NCBI GenBank assembly: GCA_000027065.2
Contig: FN543093.2
Coordinates: 4,034,074 to 4,098,073 of the forward strand
DNA: 64,000 nt
Direction: 5' to 3'
DNA from: Cronobacter turicensis z3032
GTDB taxonomy: Bacteria > Pseudomonadota > Gammaproteobacteria > Enterobacterales > Enterobacteriaceae
How positions within the stretch are numbered: the stretch's first letter is position 1; each line of letters begins with the position of its first letter. The notes below the pieces were generated by a model. The model made no database searches, was not told the origin of the DNA, and saw nothing but the letters and a program-made list of their open reading frames with translations. The position numbers and the translations under genes were made by a program. Positions 34,582-42,820 of the stretch are shown here, piece after piece.

Positions 34582-34851
34582 TTATTTGTAAACATCCGCC
34601 GTGGCGTGAATATCCTTACCGGTTTTCTCGCCGCTGGTGATGACATAATATTTGCCGCCCATTTCATCGGCTTTCTTAATCAGTTCTTCTTTCGCGTCCA
34701 TCGGCGCGGTGCCTTTGTCAGAGACGATAGTGCCGATTTTGGTGAGATTCATCTCTTTGACTTTATCTTTTTGCAGTTCTTCCGCGGCCAGCGCGCCAAA
34801 AGAGAGCGAACCCAGAACCACAGACAACAGCATACCGGTGCGTAATTTCAT
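34582..34851 (-). CDS. DUF1471 (YhcN/BhsA/McbA-type) small periplasmic protein
   Basis: An 89-residue secreted protein: signal peptide MKLRTGMLLSVVLGSLSFGALA, then a domain of about 65 residues (KEMNLTKIGTIVSDKG ... GKYYVITSGEKTGKDIHATA) typical of the DUF1471 family of small stress-response periplasmic proteins (BhsA, McbA, YhcN, YdgH). A ribosome site aggGAGTCATTCTT precedes the ATG. The K-12 neighbourhood has no such gene between feoC and bioH. Which paralogue it is, and its role, cannot be told from sequence. Confidence 0.85.
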   Translation of the reverse strand: MKLRTGMLLSVVLGSLSFGALAAEELQKDKVKEMNLTKIGTIVSDKGTAPMDAKEELIKKADEMGGKYYVITSGEKTGKDIHATADVYK

Positions 34852-34933
34852 AAGAATGACTCCCTGCTCAGATGATGTTAAGGGCGGGATAAAAACGCCC
34901 CGATAACAACGACATCTTAAGTATGGCGCGCTT

Positions 34934-35713
34934 TCACAGGTTTGCCAGGCGAGCCTGTAACGCCAGCAACGCGTCGCAGAATTCTCGCGGATGAGAAATA
35001 AACGGCGCGTGGGCGGCTTTATCAAACACCAGCGATTCGCTTTCAGGAAAGCGTTCATCAAGCAGCGCGGCGACCTTGCGCGGCACCAGCCCGTCAAGAC
35101 GCCCGTAGAGGCGTAAAAACGGCCCCTGCCAGGCGGCGAGCGCCTCTCGCAGATCGGCGGTTTTCAGGATCTCCAGCCCGCCGTTTAATACCTCAGCACC
35201 GGGCATCGGTTGCGCCAGTACGATAGATTTCAGCACGCGCGCATCCTGGCGCGCCGTCTCGGTGCCGAGCGTTTGCAGCGCCAGAAAACGCTCCACCGTG
35301 CGCTGAAAATCTTCACTCAGCTGACGCTGAAACCCGCTTAGCACTTCGGGCTTAATGCCGGGCCAGTCGTCGCCTGCCTGAAAACAGGGCGACGAGGCGA
35401 CCGTCACCAGCGCCTCGACGCGCGACGGTTCATTGAGCGCCACCTGGCTTGCCACCAGCCCGCCAAGGCTCCAGCCCAGCCAGACGGCGCGTTCAGGCGC
35501 ACGGCTCGCCACCAGGCGCGCCATCTCATCAAGCGTCAGCGCGCCAAAGCCCTGGCTGCGCCCGTAGCCCGGCAAGTCGACCAGATGCAGCGTAAAGTGC
35601 GAGCGTAATTCCTGCGAAATGCAACGCCACACTTCGGCATTCAGCCCCCACCCGTGCAGCAGCACAAGATGACAATTTCCTTCGCCCGTGGTCTGCCACC
35701 AGATGTCATTCAT
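34934..35713 (-). CDS. bioH: Pimeloyl-ACP methyl ester carboxylesterase BioH
   Basis: BioH removes the methyl group from pimeloyl-ACP methyl ester, ending the disguise phase of biotin precursor synthesis. The 259-residue alpha/beta hydrolase shows LHGWGLN (oxyanion region), the nucleophile Ser82 in GWSLGG, the Asp in LYGRLDGLVP and the His in KAAHAPFISHP. It is divergent from gntX. Confidence 0.95.
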   Translation of the reverse strand: MNDIWWQTTGEGNCHLVLLHGWGLNAEVWRCISQELRSHFTLHLVDLPGYGRSQGFGALTLDEMARLVASRAPERAVWLGWSLGGLVASQVALNEPSRVEALVTVASSPCFQAGDDWPGIKPEVLSGFQRQLSEDFQRTVERFLALQTLGTETARQDARVLKSIVLAQPMPGAEVLNGGLEILKTADLREALAAWQGPFLRLYGRLDGLVPRKVAALLDERFPESESLVFDKAAHAPFISHPREFCDALLALQARLANL

Positions 35714-35752
35714 CCGTTACTCTTCTCATGGTTGATGTACAAGGAGGTTGTC

Positions 35753-36430
35753 ATGCTAACAATACCGGGGATGTGTTGGCTATGCCGGATGCCGCTGCGC
35801 GTGCCGGACTGGGGAATTTGCTCGCGCTGCCAGCGGTTGCGGCAGATACCGGTATGCCCGCAGTGCGGGCTGCCTGCCGCGTGTGAGACACAGCCGTGCG
35901 GCCGCTGCCTGCAAAAGCCACCCGTCTGGCAGCGGCTACTCGCCGCGAGCGAGTACGCGCCGCCGGTAAGCGGACTGGTGCATCAGTTTAAATTTCAAGG
36001 ATGTACGGCGCTTGCGCCCGCGCTCGCCCGCCTGTTGCTGTTGAAAATTCTTGCCACGAAGCGCAGCGGCGCGCTTCCCGCGGCGGATCTGCTCATCAGC
36101 GTGCCGCTGCACCGTACACGCGCCTGGCGACGCGGTTTTAACCAAAGCGCACTTATCGCCAGGGCGCTGTCACGCTGGCTCGGGATACGCTATGCGCCGG
36201 ACGCGGTAGCGCGCATCAAAGCCGCCCCGCCCCAGCGGCAGCTCAACGCCCGGCAGCGGCGCAGCAACCTGAAAAACGCCTTCCGGGTTGAATTACCGGT
36301 GGCGGGTCTCCATATCGTTATTGTGGATGATGTCGTCACGACAGGGAGTACTGTTGCCCGGATCGCGCGCCTGCTTAAGCGCAACGGCGCGGCGACTGTC
36401 CAGGTATGGTGCCTGTGTCGAACCTTGTAG
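35753..36430 (+). CDS. gntX: Phosphoribosyltransferase-like protein GntX (ComF family)
   Basis: A 225-residue ComF-type protein. The N-terminus has paired CxxC motifs (CWLC, CSRC, CPQC, CGRC), probably a zinc finger, and the C-terminal part is a type I phosphoribosyltransferase domain with the signature VIVDDVVTTGST. Chosen start MLTIPGMCWLCRMPLR is preceded by a strong ribosome site, aaggaggt. Naming follows K-12; the gene is tied to DNA uptake in other bacteria, which is interesting given the hof cluster, but that is inference. Confidence 0.93.
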   Translation: MLTIPGMCWLCRMPLRVPDWGICSRCQRLRQIPVCPQCGLPAACETQPCGRCLQKPPVWQRLLAASEYAPPVSGLVHQFKFQGCTALAPALARLLLLKILATKRSGALPAADLLISVPLHRTRAWRRGFNQSALIARALSRWLGIRYAPDAVARIKAAPPQRQLNARQRRSNLKNAFRVELPVAGLHIVIVDDVVTTGSTVARIARLLKRNGAATVQVWCLCRTL

Positions 36431-36488
36431 AGCCTCGATGATGGGCGTATTATAACCAACTAAAATAGTCAACTATTAGGCCATTGCT

Positions 36489-37064
36489 ATGATCCGTATT
36501 TCCGATGCCGCCCAGGCACACTTTGCCAAGCTACTGGCAAGCCAGGAAGAAGGGACGCAGATCCGCGTATTCGTTATCAACCCAGGCACCCCGAACGCTG
36601 AATGCGGCGTGTCCTACTGCCCGCCCGATGCCGTGGAAGCTACGGATACCGCACTGAAATTCGACCTGCTCACCGCCTATGTCGACGAGCTGAGCGCGCC
36701 GTATCTGGAAGATGCGGAAATCGATTTCGTGACCGACCAGCTGGGCTCGCAGCTCACGCTGAAAGCGCCTAACGCGAAAATGCGTAAAGTGGCGGATGAC
36801 GCGCCGCTGATGGAGCGCGTGGAATATTTACTGCAGTCGCAGATCAACCCGCAGCTGGCAGGCCACGGCGGCCGCGTCACGCTGATGGAGATCACCGACG
36901 AAGGCTACGCCATTCTGCAATTCGGCGGCGGCTGCAACGGCTGCTCCATGGTAGACGTGACGCTGAAAGAAGGTATCGAGAAGCAGCTGCTGAACGAGTT
37001 CCCGGAACTTAAAGGCGTGCGCGATCTCACCGAGCACCAGCGCGGCGAGCACTCTTACTACTAA
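36489..37064 (+). CDS. nfuA: Fe-S biogenesis protein NfuA
   Basis: NfuA carries and delivers [4Fe-4S] clusters. The 191-residue product has an N-terminal degenerate A-type domain (MIRISDAAQAHFAKLLASQ) and a C-terminal Nfu domain with the cluster-binding CxxC in FGGGCNGCSMVDVTLKEG near residue 150. Length matches E. coli. It follows gntX by 58 bases and is followed by a strong terminator. Confidence 0.97.
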   Translation: MIRISDAAQAHFAKLLASQEEGTQIRVFVINPGTPNAECGVSYCPPDAVEATDTALKFDLLTAYVDELSAPYLEDAEIDFVTDQLGSQLTLKAPNAKMRKVADDAPLMERVEYLLQSQINPQLAGHGGRVTLMEITDEGYAILQFGGGCNGCSMVDVTLKEGIEKQLLNEFPELKGVRDLTEHQRGEHSYY

Positions 37065-37082
37065 GCGCGATCGCAAGCTATT

Positions 37083-37112
37083 AAAAAAGCCCGCTTTAAG
37101 CGGGCTTTTTTT
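37083..37112 (+). terminator. nfuA terminator
   Basis: AAGCCCGCT and AGCGGGCTT with a tight loop, followed by a run of eight T. Confidence 0.9.
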
Positions 37113-37130
37113 TCGCGTATGCTCGGAATA

Positions 37131-37161
37131 AAAAAACCCGCACAAGGCGGGTTCTTTTTTT
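37131..37161 (-). terminator. Terminator for the cold-shock gene
   Basis: AACCCGC and GCGGGTT with loop acaag, flanked by A run on the left and T run on the right, so it can work on both strands; it lies downstream of the minus-strand csp gene. Confidence 0.8.
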
Positions 37162-37224
37162 GCGTCGATTTCACTGCTCAGGGTTAACCCGTCATCGCTG
37201 TCGGAAACCGCGCAAGGGGAGCGA

Positions 37225-37437
37225 TTAGATGGCAGTTACGTTCGCAGCTGCCGGGCCTTTCGCGCCGCTTTCAACGGTGAAAGAGACCTTCTGGCCTTCT
37301 TCCAGGGTTTTGAAGCCGTTGTCCTGGATTGCGGAGAAGTGAACGAAAACGTCCTTGCTACCGTTGTCCGGAGTAATGAAGCCGAAACCTTTTTCCGCGT
37401 TAAACCATTTTACTAAACCAGTCATTTTATCAGACAT
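37225..37437 (-). CDS. CspA-family cold-shock protein
   Basis: A 70-residue single-domain RNA/DNA chaperone that closely follows E. coli CspA: MTGLVKWFNAEKGFGFITPD contains RNP1 (KGFGFI), and DVFVHFSAI is RNP2. It sits where K-12 has gntT, between nfuA and malQ. The leader matches the cspA leader (separate entry). I cannot decide which csp paralogue (CspA, CspB or CspG type) it is, so I give no symbol. Confidence 0.93.
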   Translation of the reverse strand: MSDKMTGLVKWFNAEKGFGFITPDNGSKDVFVHFSAIQDNGFKTLEEGQKVSFTVESGAKGPAAANVTAI

Positions 37438-37600
37438 GTTATCACCTTAAAAAATCATTGAGCCTTACGGCGTTGCGTGGCCTGCATAACAGAATTTACT
37501 TAGCGCTTATGGAGGAGACTCAAAAAGAAGGGATATCTTGGGATAACACTTGAAATGAGAACTGCTTTACTAAACTGCTTTTCGACGGGTCTGTCTCGCA
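37438..37600 (-). promoter_or_regulatory. cspA-type 5' leader (cold-responsive RNA element)
   Basis: Reading the minus strand, 37597-37530 contains ACAGACC, AAAGCAGTTTAGTAA, GCAGTTC, TTCAAGTGTTATC and a following GATATCCC, the same order and wording as in the E. coli cspA leader (ACAGACC, AAAGCAGTGTAGTAAGGCA, TTCAAGAGTTATC, GATACCCC), as I recall it. The distance to the ATG is about 160 bases, the length of the cspA leader, which acts as a thermosensor. The transcription start is inferred. Confidence 0.75.
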
Positions 37601-37709
37601 AACCGAGGAGTGCATTAACGCATGCTGGCTCCCACAAAGCAAGCTTTTTATTGAGGGAGGCAAAAATAGTCGCCCCTGCGCGTGTTTTGCGACGCGCAGG
37701 GGCGAACTG

Positions 37710-39809
37710 TTATTTACGCTTTACCGCCGATGCGGCGCGGCGACGTTTATCGAGGTCTTTGATCAGCCGGTTAACGGTGTCGTCGGCAAACATGGTTTCC
37801 AGATCGACGGTGAGCTTGCGACGCCAGTTTTGGTACTGATAGCTGGTGCCTGGCACGTTCACCGGCTGCGCCATATCCAGCCAGTCTTCCGGCTGAAGTC
37901 CGAGCAGCGCGCTATTGCTGTCGGCGATATAGCGCTGGAGCGCGCGGTTCAGCGTGGCGCCCATTTTCATGCGCGCGGCGTGGTGTCCTGCGCGTTTCGG
38001 CAGGCAGCCATGCTGATGCAAGCTCTCCAGCAGTCCCTGTTTGGCCCGCTCGCGATCGGCGTACAGCCCTTCTAACACCTCTTCATCGGGATAGAGCCCC
38101 AGCGTTTTACCGAGGGTTAAATCGCCGCTTTCCCAGTAGCCGCGCAGCGTCGGCAGATCGTGAGTGGTCGCGACCGCCATCGCCTGCGACGTCCAGCGTT
38201 TCGGCGCGCGGAAGCGGCTGCCCCCTTCGTTTTCAAAGTAGAGGACTTTGTACGAGTAGACGCCGCTGTCGCGCAGCTTGCCGACGATCTCCGCCGGAAC
38301 CGTACCGAGATCTTCGCCGATCACCATACAGCGGTGGCGCTGGCTTTCGAGCGCGAGGATCGCCAGCAGATCGTCGACCGGATACTGCACGTAAGCGCCG
38401 TTATCCGCTGTTTCGCCGTACGGGATCCACCACAGACGCAGCAGCGACATTACATGGTCGATGCGCAGCGCGCCGCAGTGGGTCATATTGGCGCGCAGAA
38501 GTTCGATAAACGGCTCGTAGGCGCGCGCCTGCATCACGTGAGGATCCATCGGCGGCAGGCCCCAGTTCTGGCCAAGCGGCCCCAGAATATCCGGCGGCGC
38601 GCCGACCGACGCCTTCAGGCAGTACAGCTCGCGGTCGCACCAGGTTTCCGCGCCGCCTTCCGCCACGCCAACCGCCAGATCGCGATACAGCCCGATCGGC
38701 ATGTCGTATGACTGGCTGGTCTCCCAGCAGCGGGCAAACTGCTCATACGCGAGCCATTGCAGCCAGAGATAAAAATCGACCTCATCCGCCCGTTTTTTGC
38801 AAAACGCCTGCACTTCCGGGCTGCTGGTGTTCTGATACGCTTTCGGCCAGGCCGGCCAGCCCCAGCGCATCGGATCTTCCTGCGCCTGCCAGGCGTGAAT
38901 CGCGTCGAACGCCGCCTGCCAGTAAAGGCTTTCGCCCGAGCGGGCCACGAAATCGCGAAACGCCACCACATCGTCATCATCCGGACCGCGCGTGGAGAAG
39001 CGCGTCCAGGCCATCCGCAGCGCCGTGAGCTTCAGCATGGTCACGGTCGAGTAATCGACCCACTGCGACTCGCGGGCCGCTTTCAGCGCCTGCTGCGTGG
39101 CGTCGCGCTTCCACCAGGTCTGCGCCTCATCGCTACGCCGAAAATCTTCCACGGCGTTAACGTCAATATAGATAACGTTAAGCCAGCGGCGGGACGACGG
39201 GCTGTACGGGCTCGCGCTTTCCGGGTTCGCCGGGTAGAGCGCATGGATCGGGTTTAAGCCGATAAACGCGCCGCCGCGCGGGCCCACTTCATTCAGCATC
39301 GCTTTCAGATCGCCGAAATCCCCGATGCCCCAGTTGTTTTGCGAGCGCAGCGTGTAAAGCTGTACGCACGCGCCCCAGAGTTTTTTACCCTCACGCAGCG
39401 CCTGCGGCTCATAGCAACGCTTCGGCGCGACGATAAGCCGACAGTGCCAGCGATTATCGTCACGCGTGAGCGTCAGCGTGTGATACCCCTCTTCCAGCTT
39501 CGCAGGCAGCGTCAGCGCCTCGCCGCCGCGCGCGTTGCCGCTAAACTGCTCGCCGGTTTCGCTGGTCAGCAGCCAGTGGTAGTCACCGCGGCCTTGCGGC
39601 GTTAACTGCATACGGCGGCTTTTCGTCACCACTTTCACCGGCGGCAGCGGCGATTTATCGGCCGCTTTCGGCGCGGCCTCAGGGTTCATCGCTTCCAGCA
39701 AACGCCGTTTGGTCTCAGCGCCAATCGCCTGCGGTTTGCCGTGCGCATTGATGTAGTTAGGGCTAATCCCCGCCGCAAGGGCGGAGGAGTCAAGGCGTTT
39801 GCTTTCCAT
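37710..39809 (-). CDS. malQ: 4-alpha-glucanotransferase (amylomaltase) MalQ
   Basis: MalQ disproportionates maltodextrins. The 699-residue GH77 enzyme starts MESKRLDSSALAAGISP like E. coli MalQ. Signature blocks are present: WGIGDFGDLKAML, HALYPANPESASPYSPSSRR, RIDHVMSLLRLWWIP (catalytic Asp), MVIGEDLGTVP (catalytic Glu) and TTHDLPTLRGYW (transition-state Asp). The upstream in-frame extension lies in the malP end and was not used. It follows malP by 10 bases, one operon. Confidence 0.97.
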   Translation of the reverse strand: MESKRLDSSALAAGISPNYINAHGKPQAIGAETKRRLLEAMNPEAAPKAADKSPLPPVKVVTKSRRMQLTPQGRGDYHWLLTSETGEQFSGNARGGEALTLPAKLEEGYHTLTLTRDDNRWHCRLIVAPKRCYEPQALREGKKLWGACVQLYTLRSQNNWGIGDFGDLKAMLNEVGPRGGAFIGLNPIHALYPANPESASPYSPSSRRWLNVIYIDVNAVEDFRRSDEAQTWWKRDATQQALKAARESQWVDYSTVTMLKLTALRMAWTRFSTRGPDDDDVVAFRDFVARSGESLYWQAAFDAIHAWQAQEDPMRWGWPAWPKAYQNTSSPEVQAFCKKRADEVDFYLWLQWLAYEQFARCWETSQSYDMPIGLYRDLAVGVAEGGAETWCDRELYCLKASVGAPPDILGPLGQNWGLPPMDPHVMQARAYEPFIELLRANMTHCGALRIDHVMSLLRLWWIPYGETADNGAYVQYPVDDLLAILALESQRHRCMVIGEDLGTVPAEIVGKLRDSGVYSYKVLYFENEGGSRFRAPKRWTSQAMAVATTHDLPTLRGYWESGDLTLGKTLGLYPDEEVLEGLYADRERAKQGLLESLHQHGCLPKRAGHHAARMKMGATLNRALQRYIADSNSALLGLQPEDWLDMAQPVNVPGTSYQYQNWRRKLTVDLETMFADDTVNRLIKDLDKRRRAASAVKRK

Positions 39810-39819
39810 GGCGGCTCCT

Positions 39820-42222
39820 TTAGCGTTTTGCCTGCCAGATACGTTGCTGATAATCCCGGATGGAGCGGTCAGAGCTGAACATGCCGCAGCGCGCGGTATT
39901 GAGAATAGCCGCACGGGTCCAGGCTTCCTGGTCGCGGTAGAGCACATCCACCTGCTTCTGGGCTTCAACATAGGCCGAGAAGTCCGCCATCACCAGGTAC
40001 GGGTCGCCGCCCTGTTTGCCAAGGCTGTGCAACATCTGATCGAAAGCGTGCTTATCGCCATCCGCGTAGACGCCTTTTTCCAGCTCTTTGAGTACTTCAT
40101 CCAGCAGTTTGTCTTTTTTGCGCCATTTCACCGGGTCATACCCTTTGGCTTTCAGCGCTTTCACTTCTTCGACGGTATGGCCGAAGATAAAGATGTTCTC
40201 TTCGCCCACCTGTTCGGCAATCTCGACGTTCGCGCCATCCAGCGTCCCGACGGTAAGCGCGCCGTTCAGCGCCAGCTTCATGTTGCCGGTGCCGGACGCT
40301 TCTTTACCGGCGGTTGAGATCTGCTCGGAGATATCCGCCGCCGGGATCATCATCTCGGCGACCGAGACGTTGTAATCCGGCAGGAAGACCACTTTCAGCT
40401 TATCGCCGACCCGCGGATCGTTATTCACCGCCTGCGCCACTTTGTTGATAGCGTAGATGATATTTTTCGCGAGGTAGTAACCCGGTGCGGCTTTTGCGCC
40501 AAACAGGAAGACGCGCGGCACGCGGTTCGCGTTCGGGTTTTCGCGAATTTCTTTGTACAGCGCCACGATGTGCAGCAGGTTGAGGTGCTGACGTTTGTAC
40601 TCATGCAGGCGTTTGATCTGCACGTCAAACAGCGCGTTCGGGTTGATTTCAATGCCGGTACGGGCATGGATATACGCCGCCAGACGCTGTTTGTTTTCCT
40701 GCTTGATAGTGCGGTACGCCTTGCAGAACGCGGCGTCGTCGGCATATTTCTCCAGCCCGGCCAGCGCGTCGAGATCGTTCACCCACTCTTTTTTCAGTGT
40801 TTTGTCGATAAGCGCGGCCAGCGCCGGGTTGCACTGCTTCATCCAGCGGCGCGGCGTGATGCCGTTGGTGACGTTGTGGAATTTATTCGGCCACAGCTGG
40901 TGGTATTCCGGGAACAGATCTTTGACGACCAGATCGGAGTGCAGCGCCGCCACGCCGTTCACCGCAAAACCGCTCACCACACAGAGGTTCGCCATACGTA
41001 CCTGGCCGTTGTGTACCACAGCCAGTTTCGCCCAGACCGCCTCGTCGCCCGGCCAGGTTTTCGTCACCTGCTTTTTAAAGCGCGTATTGATCTCTTTGAT
41101 AATCTGCATATGACGCGGCAGCAGCGTGCGGATCAGGCGCTCGTCCCAGCACTCCAGCGCTTCCGGCATCAGGGTGTGGTTGGTGTAGGCGAAGGTGCGG
41201 CTGGTGATCGCCCAGGCGTCGTCCCAGCTCAGCTGATGCTCGTCGATAAGCACGCGCAGCAGTTCAGGAATAGCGATGGTCGGGTGCGTATCGTTAAGCT
41301 GGATGACTTCGTAATCCGGCAGCTCAGCCAGTTTGCGACCCGCCAGATGATGGCGACGCAGAATATCGGCAACGGAACAGGCGCACTGGAAATATTGCTG
41401 CATCAGACGCAGTTTTTTGCCCGCCTGATGGTTGTCGTTCGGGTAGAGGACTTTGGTCAGTTTTTCCGCGTCGATGCCCTGCTGCTCAGCGCGCAGGAAA
41501 TCGCCGTCGTTGAATTTGGTCAGATCGAACGGATGGGCGTGCGTCGCCTGCCACAGACGCAGCGGCTGCGCCACGCTGTTACGGTAACCCACCACCGGCA
41601 GATCCCACGCTTCGCCGGTAATGACGAACCCCGGCACCCAGCGCGCGGTTTTCCCGTCTTTAATCACTTTACCGCCGATGCCCACCTGCACATCCAGCGC
41701 CTCGTTATGGGTGAACCACGGGTAGCTGCGGCGGTGCCAGTCGTCCGGCGCTTCCATCTGTTTGCCGTCTTCGAAAGACTGGCGGAACAGGCCGTACTGG
41801 TAGTTCAGGCCATAGCCGGTCGCCGATTGCCCCACGGTCGCCATGGAATCCAGGAAGCAGGCCGCCAGACGCCCCAGGCCGCCGTTCCCCAGCGCCGGAT
41901 CGGTTTCCTGCTCCAGCAAATCGCCCAGATGAATATTATGGCTTTCCAGAATGCGGCTCACCTCATCGTGCCAGCCAAGGTTGAGCAGGTTGTTGCCGGT
42001 CAGACGGCCAATCAGAAACTCCATCGAGATATAGTTCACATGACGCTGTTTCGCCTGCGGCTGGTGCGGCGGGATCGCGACGAGCATTTCCGAAAGCGCG
42101 CCGCTGACCGCCTGCCACCACTGGCGCTGCGTCATTTCTTTGGCGCTGTGTAAACCAAAACGCTGCCACTGACGGGTCAGAGCAGCCTCGAATTCGACCG
42201 GGTTAAAGGTGGGCTGTGACAT
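39820..42222 (-). CDS. malP: Maltodextrin phosphorylase MalP
   Basis: MalP phosphorolyses maltodextrins to glucose 1-phosphate. The 800-residue GT35 enzyme starts MSQPTFNPVEFEAALTRQW. It shows NGGLGRLAACFLDSMAT, PWFTHNEALDVQVGIGG, HLNLLHIVALYKEI and the PLP-lysine block EASGTGNMKLALNGALTVG. I chose the inner ATG; the upstream open frame runs into the regulatory region. It is divergent from malT and paralogous to glgP (51649-54096). Confidence 0.97.
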   Translation of the reverse strand: MSQPTFNPVEFEAALTRQWQRFGLHSAKEMTQRQWWQAVSGALSEMLVAIPPHQPQAKQRHVNYISMEFLIGRLTGNNLLNLGWHDEVSRILESHNIHLGDLLEQETDPALGNGGLGRLAACFLDSMATVGQSATGYGLNYQYGLFRQSFEDGKQMEAPDDWHRRSYPWFTHNEALDVQVGIGGKVIKDGKTARWVPGFVITGEAWDLPVVGYRNSVAQPLRLWQATHAHPFDLTKFNDGDFLRAEQQGIDAEKLTKVLYPNDNHQAGKKLRLMQQYFQCACSVADILRRHHLAGRKLAELPDYEVIQLNDTHPTIAIPELLRVLIDEHQLSWDDAWAITSRTFAYTNHTLMPEALECWDERLIRTLLPRHMQIIKEINTRFKKQVTKTWPGDEAVWAKLAVVHNGQVRMANLCVVSGFAVNGVAALHSDLVVKDLFPEYHQLWPNKFHNVTNGITPRRWMKQCNPALAALIDKTLKKEWVNDLDALAGLEKYADDAAFCKAYRTIKQENKQRLAAYIHARTGIEINPNALFDVQIKRLHEYKRQHLNLLHIVALYKEIRENPNANRVPRVFLFGAKAAPGYYLAKNIIYAINKVAQAVNNDPRVGDKLKVVFLPDYNVSVAEMMIPAADISEQISTAGKEASGTGNMKLALNGALTVGTLDGANVEIAEQVGEENIFIFGHTVEEVKALKAKGYDPVKWRKKDKLLDEVLKELEKGVYADGDKHAFDQMLHSLGKQGGDPYLVMADFSAYVEAQKQVDVLYRDQEAWTRAAILNTARCGMFSSDRSIRDYQQRIWQAKR

Positions 42223-42291
42223 AGTGAATCGGGGTCCTGTAGCAAAAATAAGGAGAATTTCCGCTAGTTTGCCCGGCCCCCTTTGCGAATT

Positions 42292-42324
42292 CCTCATCCT
42301 GCGCAGGATTAGCGAGGGAGGAGG
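42292..42324. promoter_or_regulatory. MalT-box-like sites upstream of malP
   Basis: On the minus strand GGATGAGG (42299-42292) matches the core of the MalT box GGGGATGAGG. On the plus strand GGGAGGAGG (42316-42324) is a second, opposite match. One direct and one inverted box about 70-100 bases before the malP ATG fit the known malPQ promoter, which has several MalT boxes. Confidence 0.6.
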
Positions 42325-42678
42325 AACGGGTAGTAGCAAAAACTGTGATCCCGGGCACTAAAACCCACACGAAAAGCGGTAAAACACGCAGGAAATACTA
42401 CACCTTCGGCCCCTTCACGCCGCGTTGTACTCTGACACAGCCACCCCGCCAGGTACGCGGTTACCGCAGAAATGAATTCTCACTAAAAATAACGCTTCAG
42501 CCCCGTTCTGACGCTTTTTTACGGTGATTTCGCGCACAAAAACCGGCAAAACGGCTCCCGGTTTGCAAAGTTTACTGCGCCGATGGCGAAATAAAAATCA
42601 GCCGCGACGGAACGCGAAGCCAGAGCCAACGGCCTTCGCAGGCGTACGGGGCTGAAATATTCACAGAAAAAATGGAAA

Positions 42679-42694
42679 TGTGACAGAGTGCAAC
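42679..42694. promoter_or_regulatory. CRP-like site upstream of malT
   Basis: TGTGACAGAGTGCAAC has the perfect TGTGA half and a degenerate second half, and nearly repeats the K-12 malT CRP site (TGTGACACAGTGCAAA). It lies about 130 bases before the ATG and would put the activator under catabolite control. Confidence 0.75.
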
Positions 42695-42820
42695 TTTAAG
42701 ATGCCCCAAAAAGGACATAACTTGCATTCAGCCCGATTCTGTCCGACCTTAATTTAGTATTAATTACGAAGCTCAAAAAAAATCGTCATCTCTTTGCCTC
42801 CTGCACAGTGAAGTGATCCT

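Larger units (their letters stand above)
42223..42820. promoter_or_regulatory. malPQ / malT divergent regulatory region
   Basis: A 598-base non-coding region. It carries MalT-box-like sequences and a CRP-like site (separate entries). The section 42345-42660 shows no convincing gene or further site. Confidence 0.6.

Noticed and set aside
40570..42153. A 527-codon open frame antisense to malP
   Set aside because: MalP is certain on the other strand, and the antisense product has no recognisable motif or ribosome site.
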